A DNA stretch of 6,539 nt, from the NCBI GenBank assembly GCA_035315685.1, contig DATFXR010000545.1, positions 1 to 6,539 of the forward strand, written 5' to 3'. A program made the position numbers and the translations under genes. Source of the stretch: QHWK01 sp035315685. GTDB lineage: Bacteria > Acidobacteriota > Vicinamibacteria > Vicinamibacterales > CAVVIG01. The notes below the pieces were generated by a model. It had not been told where the DNA came from. It worked only from the letters and a program-made list of their open reading frames with translations, and made no database searches. This document shows positions 4,395 through 6,539 of the stretch, piece by piece (within the stretch, counting starts at the first letter, position 1; the number at the start of each line of letters is the position of its first letter).

Positions 4395-6239
4395 CTACTT
4401 CTTCTTCGTCGCTGGAGCAGGCGTCCCGGGCGTGGCGGCCGGTTTTGGCTGCAGCGTTTTGTAGACCGCCTCGATGAACTTGTCCGTCGTCCACGGACCG
4501 GTCGTCGCGCCGTAGCGGCGGTCGTAGTCGAGCGTCGGGCGCGCGGCCTTCACCTGATCGAGCGTCGATCCGTTCTTCACGAGATCCCGGATGCGATCGT
4601 GCACGATCGTCAGCATGTCGCGGTACTCCAGCACGTCGGCTTCGTCGCACAACCGGCCGTGGCCGGGGATCACGTAGGTCCCCCCTTCCTGCTTTTCCTT
4701 CGGGATCGTGATGTCGAGCAGCGTGTTGAGCCCGGCGAGGATGCCCTGAATGCTGCCGCCGCGCTCGAGATCGATCACCGGATAGCTCGTCGTGACGAAC
4801 AGATCGCCAGCGCTCACCACGTCCGAGCGCCGGAAAAAGACGATGCTGTCGCCGTCGGTGTGGGCGGATGGCTGATGGAGGATCTCGATCGCCTCGCCGT
4901 TGAAGAACAGTTCCTTCTTCCTCGTGAAGTAGGTGTCGGTCGGCCACGCGGCTTGCGGAAATGGCGACGGCTCGCCGGTTGGCGCGCTCATCCGGGTGAG
5001 CACCTTCTCGTGCGCGATGATCGCGGCGCCGGAGTAGGGCTGACCCATGTTGCCGCCGGAGATCACGGCACCTTGCTTCGCGATGTCCGCGTTTCCGCCA
5101 ACGTGGTCGCTGTCCGCGTGCGTGTTGATGATATAGCGGATCGGTCTGGTCGAGACGGAGCGAATCGCCTTCAGGACCTTGTCGGTCAGCGACGAAGACG
5201 AGGCGTCGACCAGCAGCACGCCTTCGTCGCCGGCCTGCATCGTGATATTCGCGCCGCCGGCGCCGACCAGCATGTAGACGTTGCCCTGTACCGGCAGCAC
5301 GTGCACGTCCTCATCGTCCGGGCTCGTGCTGCCGGCAGGCGGATCGGATTCACGACCCGGCGGCGCCGGCGCGTTCTTCGGGCGCCACTGATACTCGGGA
5401 TAGGTTGTCTCGGCGCCGCCGCGGGCGGCGTCCGGCGCGACGCCGAACTTCGCGGGGAATTCGCCGAGGAACGGGTTCTGTCCTGGCAGATGATGCGGCA
5501 CCACGCCCTGCGGGCGATCGATCTCCTCGACGATCTGACACGGATACGGCGCGATCTGTTGATGCGGATCCCACACGAAGTTGGTGGTGCGGATGAACGG
5601 CTCGGTGAGGTACACCGGATCGTCGATGATCACGATCCACGTGAGGTAGTTGTCGTGGCGAACGAGGTGCTCTGTGACGATCGCCTGGTCGCTGCGCGGT
5701 ACGCCGTTGCGGCGGATCCACCCCATCTTCAGGTGGGTGGTCGTGATCGTCAGCATGTCGCCGTCCCACACGCCGGTCGAGAACCCCTGCCACGTGTGCG
5801 CGGCGTACCCGGGCGGATGCGGACGGCCGTCCATCCAGATGGTGCGCTCCGGCGCCTGCCACGAGATGTGCGTGTGGTAGGCGATCAGCTGCTGCGTCGG
5901 CGTATCGATCTCTTTCCAGATGCGCAGGTTCGCCGGGCCGCGCGGCGAGTAGTCGGACGGGTGAGGCTTGCACTGGTGTTCGGGCAGCGTCAGGATCGAC
6001 GCATCCCAGCTGTCGGCGTGCAGCCGCGCTCCGGCGTTGATCGGCAGCCCGAGGTAATCGCCAATCTCCGGACCCGGTATCCTCTCGGGCTGATCTTCGT
6101 GAAAGCGCGGCGCCCATTCGCCTGTGAGATCGTAGCCGGACGGTGAGGCTACCTGCTGCGCCCGCGTGGGGACCATCACCGCCGCGGCGGCGGCGACACC
6201 GGTCAAGACTGCGACCGCGAGCCGTCCGGCGTGTGTCAT
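4395..6239 (-). CDS. Secreted fusion: DLTGxW domain plus MBL-fold hydrolase
   Basis: The ATG at 6239 gives 614 residues. It overlaps the upstream stop as ATGA and starts a clear Sec signal peptide (MTHAGRLAVAVLTG..., cleavage near PTRA27|QQ). The same frame runs upstream to 6500, but that part is a shadow of the preceding gene. Residues 37-240 form a DLTGxW domain (DLTGEW, YLGLPINAG, WQGFS, TTHLKMGWIRRNGVPRS, APYPC234). A Pro-rich linker follows, and residues 311-600 are an MBL domain closely similar to the enzyme at 2-1114. Its metal site reads H374-A-D376-S-D378-H379, with H460 (AHTDGD), D479 (AGDLF) and H527 (PGHGRL). The second His of HxHxDH is therefore Asp, an important change from the paralogue. 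The MBL part has no signal peptide of its own. The C-terminus is Lys-rich. The fusion argues that the two domain types act on the same substrate in the periplasm or outside the cell. The substrate is unknown. Confidence 0.88.
   Translation of the reverse strand: MTHAGRLAVAVLTGVAAAAAVMVPTRAQQVASPSGYDLTGEWAPRFHEDQPERIPGPEIGDYLGLPINAGARLHADSWDASILTLPEHQCKPHPSDYSPRGPANLRIWKEIDTPTQQLIAYHTHISWQAPERTIWMDGRPHPPGYAAHTWQGFSTGVWDGDMLTITTTHLKMGWIRRNGVPRSDQAIVTEHLVRHDNYLTWIVIIDDPVYLTEPFIRTTNFVWDPHQQIAPYPCQIVEEIDRPQGVVPHHLPGQNPFLGEFPAKFGVAPDAARGGAETTYPEYQWRPKNAPAPPGRESDPPAGSTSPDDEDVHVLPVQGNVYMLVGAGGANITMQAGDEGVLLVDASSSSLTDKVLKAIRSVSTRPIRYIINTHADSDHVGGNADIAKQGAVISGGNMGQPYSGAAIIAHEKVLTRMSAPTGEPSPFPQAAWPTDTYFTRKKELFFNGEAIEILHQPSAHTDGDSIVFFRRSDVVSAGDLFVTTSYPVIDLERGGSIQGILAGLNTLLDITIPKEKQEGGTYVIPGHGRLCDEADVLEYRDMLTIVHDRIRDLVKNGSTLDQVKAARPTLDYDRRYGATTGPWTTDKFIEAVYKTLQPKPAATPGTPAPATKKK
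4398..4407 (-). promoter_or_regulatory. Purine-rich ribosome-binding stretch inside the Lys-rich end of the fusion gene
   Basis: On the minus strand GAAGAAGAAG encodes the C-terminal lysines of the fusion protein and lies 5 nt before the ATG at 4392. It mirrors the arrangement at 1097-1107 in the other block and supports the chosen start. It is purine-rich but not a canonical GGAGG. Confidence 0.35.
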
Positions 6240-6539
6240 ACTCCGCCGCCTCCTGCGCTCGGCTCCGCCAGCTTCTTCATGATCACGCTGACGTCGGTCG
6301 GGTTGATCAGATCCGGGACGGTCCAGCCATTGAGATCGTACTCGGCCATGCACGCGTCGGCGAAGCCTTTGTAGCGGGCAGTGGCGCCGCTCATCTCCGC
6401 CACCATCAGCGTCTCGAAGCGGATGCTCTCGTGGTTGCCGAAATAGTTCCGCTCGTAGAGCTCGTGCCGGCCGCCGAACTCGGTGCCAATCGCGTCCCAC
6501 AGCAGCTTGAACAGCTTCACGCGATCCTCGGCGGAGTAG
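6236..6539 (-). CDS. HpaB-family flavin-dependent monooxygenase, C-terminal end (5' part outside window)
   Basis: The frame is open to the window edge and reads YSAEDRVKLFKLLWDAIG, then TEFGGRHELYERNYFGNHES. This is the characteristic C-terminal region of the HpaB family (4-hydroxyphenylacetate 3-monooxygenase large component and relatives such as chlorophenol monooxygenases and 4-hydroxybutyryl-CoA dehydratase). About 100 residues are visible and end in a short Gly-rich tail. Most HpaB enzymes use FADH2 supplied by a separate reductase (HpaC) to hydroxylate phenolic substrates in the cytoplasm; no reductase is in this window. A GTG at 6520 is internal to the frame and is not the start. The stop overlaps the next gene's ATG (ATGA), indicating an operon with the exported fusion. 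Family assignment is good; the substrate cannot be assigned from the tail. Confidence 0.8.
   Translation of the reverse strand, partial: YSAEDRVKLFKLLWDAIGTEFGGRHELYERNYFGNHESIRFETLMVAEMSGATARYKGFADACMAEYDLNGWTVPDLINPTDVSVIMKKLAEPSAGGGGV

Noticed and set aside
3349..4464. Plus-strand open frame of 371 codons starting in the inverted repeat
   Set aside because: It is antisense to the second DLTGxW gene, which has two paralogues in the window. Its translation is repeat-derived followed by low-complexity Arg-rich sequence.
4393..4947. Upstream extension of the second DLTGxW gene into the MBL domain region
   Set aside because: The added residues are an out-of-frame shadow of the MBL domain; the ATG at 4392 follows that gene's stop by 2 nt.
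4095..6146. A very long plus-strand open frame of 683 codons
   Set aside because: It runs antisense to the DLTGxW-MBL fusion, whose motifs are unmistakable. The translation is Arg/Ala-rich with no domain, a common shadow in GC-rich DNA.
6240..6500. N-terminal extension of the fusion gene to an upstream start at 6500
   Set aside because: The extra 87 residues are Arg-rich and overlap the HpaB-like coding frame. The ATG at 6239 begins a clear signal peptide and overlaps the upstream stop.

Overview
This is a GC-rich (about 65%) bacterial window with densely packed genes and Gly/Pro/Arg/Ala-rich secreted proteins. It also has several families of short heptamer-type inverted repeats. Together these look like a soil acidobacterium, perhaps of the Vicinamibacteria, or a metagenome-assembled relative. 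That placement is an impression from gene style, not a proof.

Layout. Plus strand, positions 1-2925: the end of an exported metallo-beta-lactamase-fold (MBL) hydrolase; a secreted protein of unknown family (here the 'DLTGxW' family) that overlaps it by one base; a 121-nt palindrome-rich gap; then two small cupins overlapping at TGATG. Positions 2926-3343 hold a decayed C-terminal piece of a sulfatase. Positions 3355-3510 hold a large inverted repeat with a possible 37-residue mini-ORF across it. Minus strand, from 6539 down to 3511: the C-terminal end of an HpaB-type (4-hydroxyphenylacetate 3-monooxygenase family) flavin monooxygenase; coupled to it by ATGA, a 614-residue secreted fusion of a DLTGxW domain and an MBL domain; and then, after 2 nt, a second stand-alone DLTGxW protein.

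The main theme is a duplicated module. An MBL enzyme is followed immediately by a DLTGxW protein in two convergent blocks, and in one block a third DLTGxW domain is also fused to the MBL. Repeated adjacency plus a fusion argues that the two exported proteins work together outside the cytoplasm. The HpaB relative and the cupins suggest the setting is oxidation or breakdown of an aromatic compound, but no substrate can be read from the sequence.

The most unusual observation is that both stand-alone DLTGxW genes have an N-terminal signal-peptide region made of short-repeat DNA, and the repeat differs between them (CGCAGAG-type in one, CACGAAG-type in the other). Other points of note are an HxDxDH variant zinc motif in the fused MBL, a cupin that has lost all canonical metal ligands beside an intact one, two conserved cysteines in all three DLTGxW domains, and a sulfatase remnant bracketed by two copies of a 28-nt repeat end. 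No tRNA, rRNA, CRISPR array or transposase was seen.
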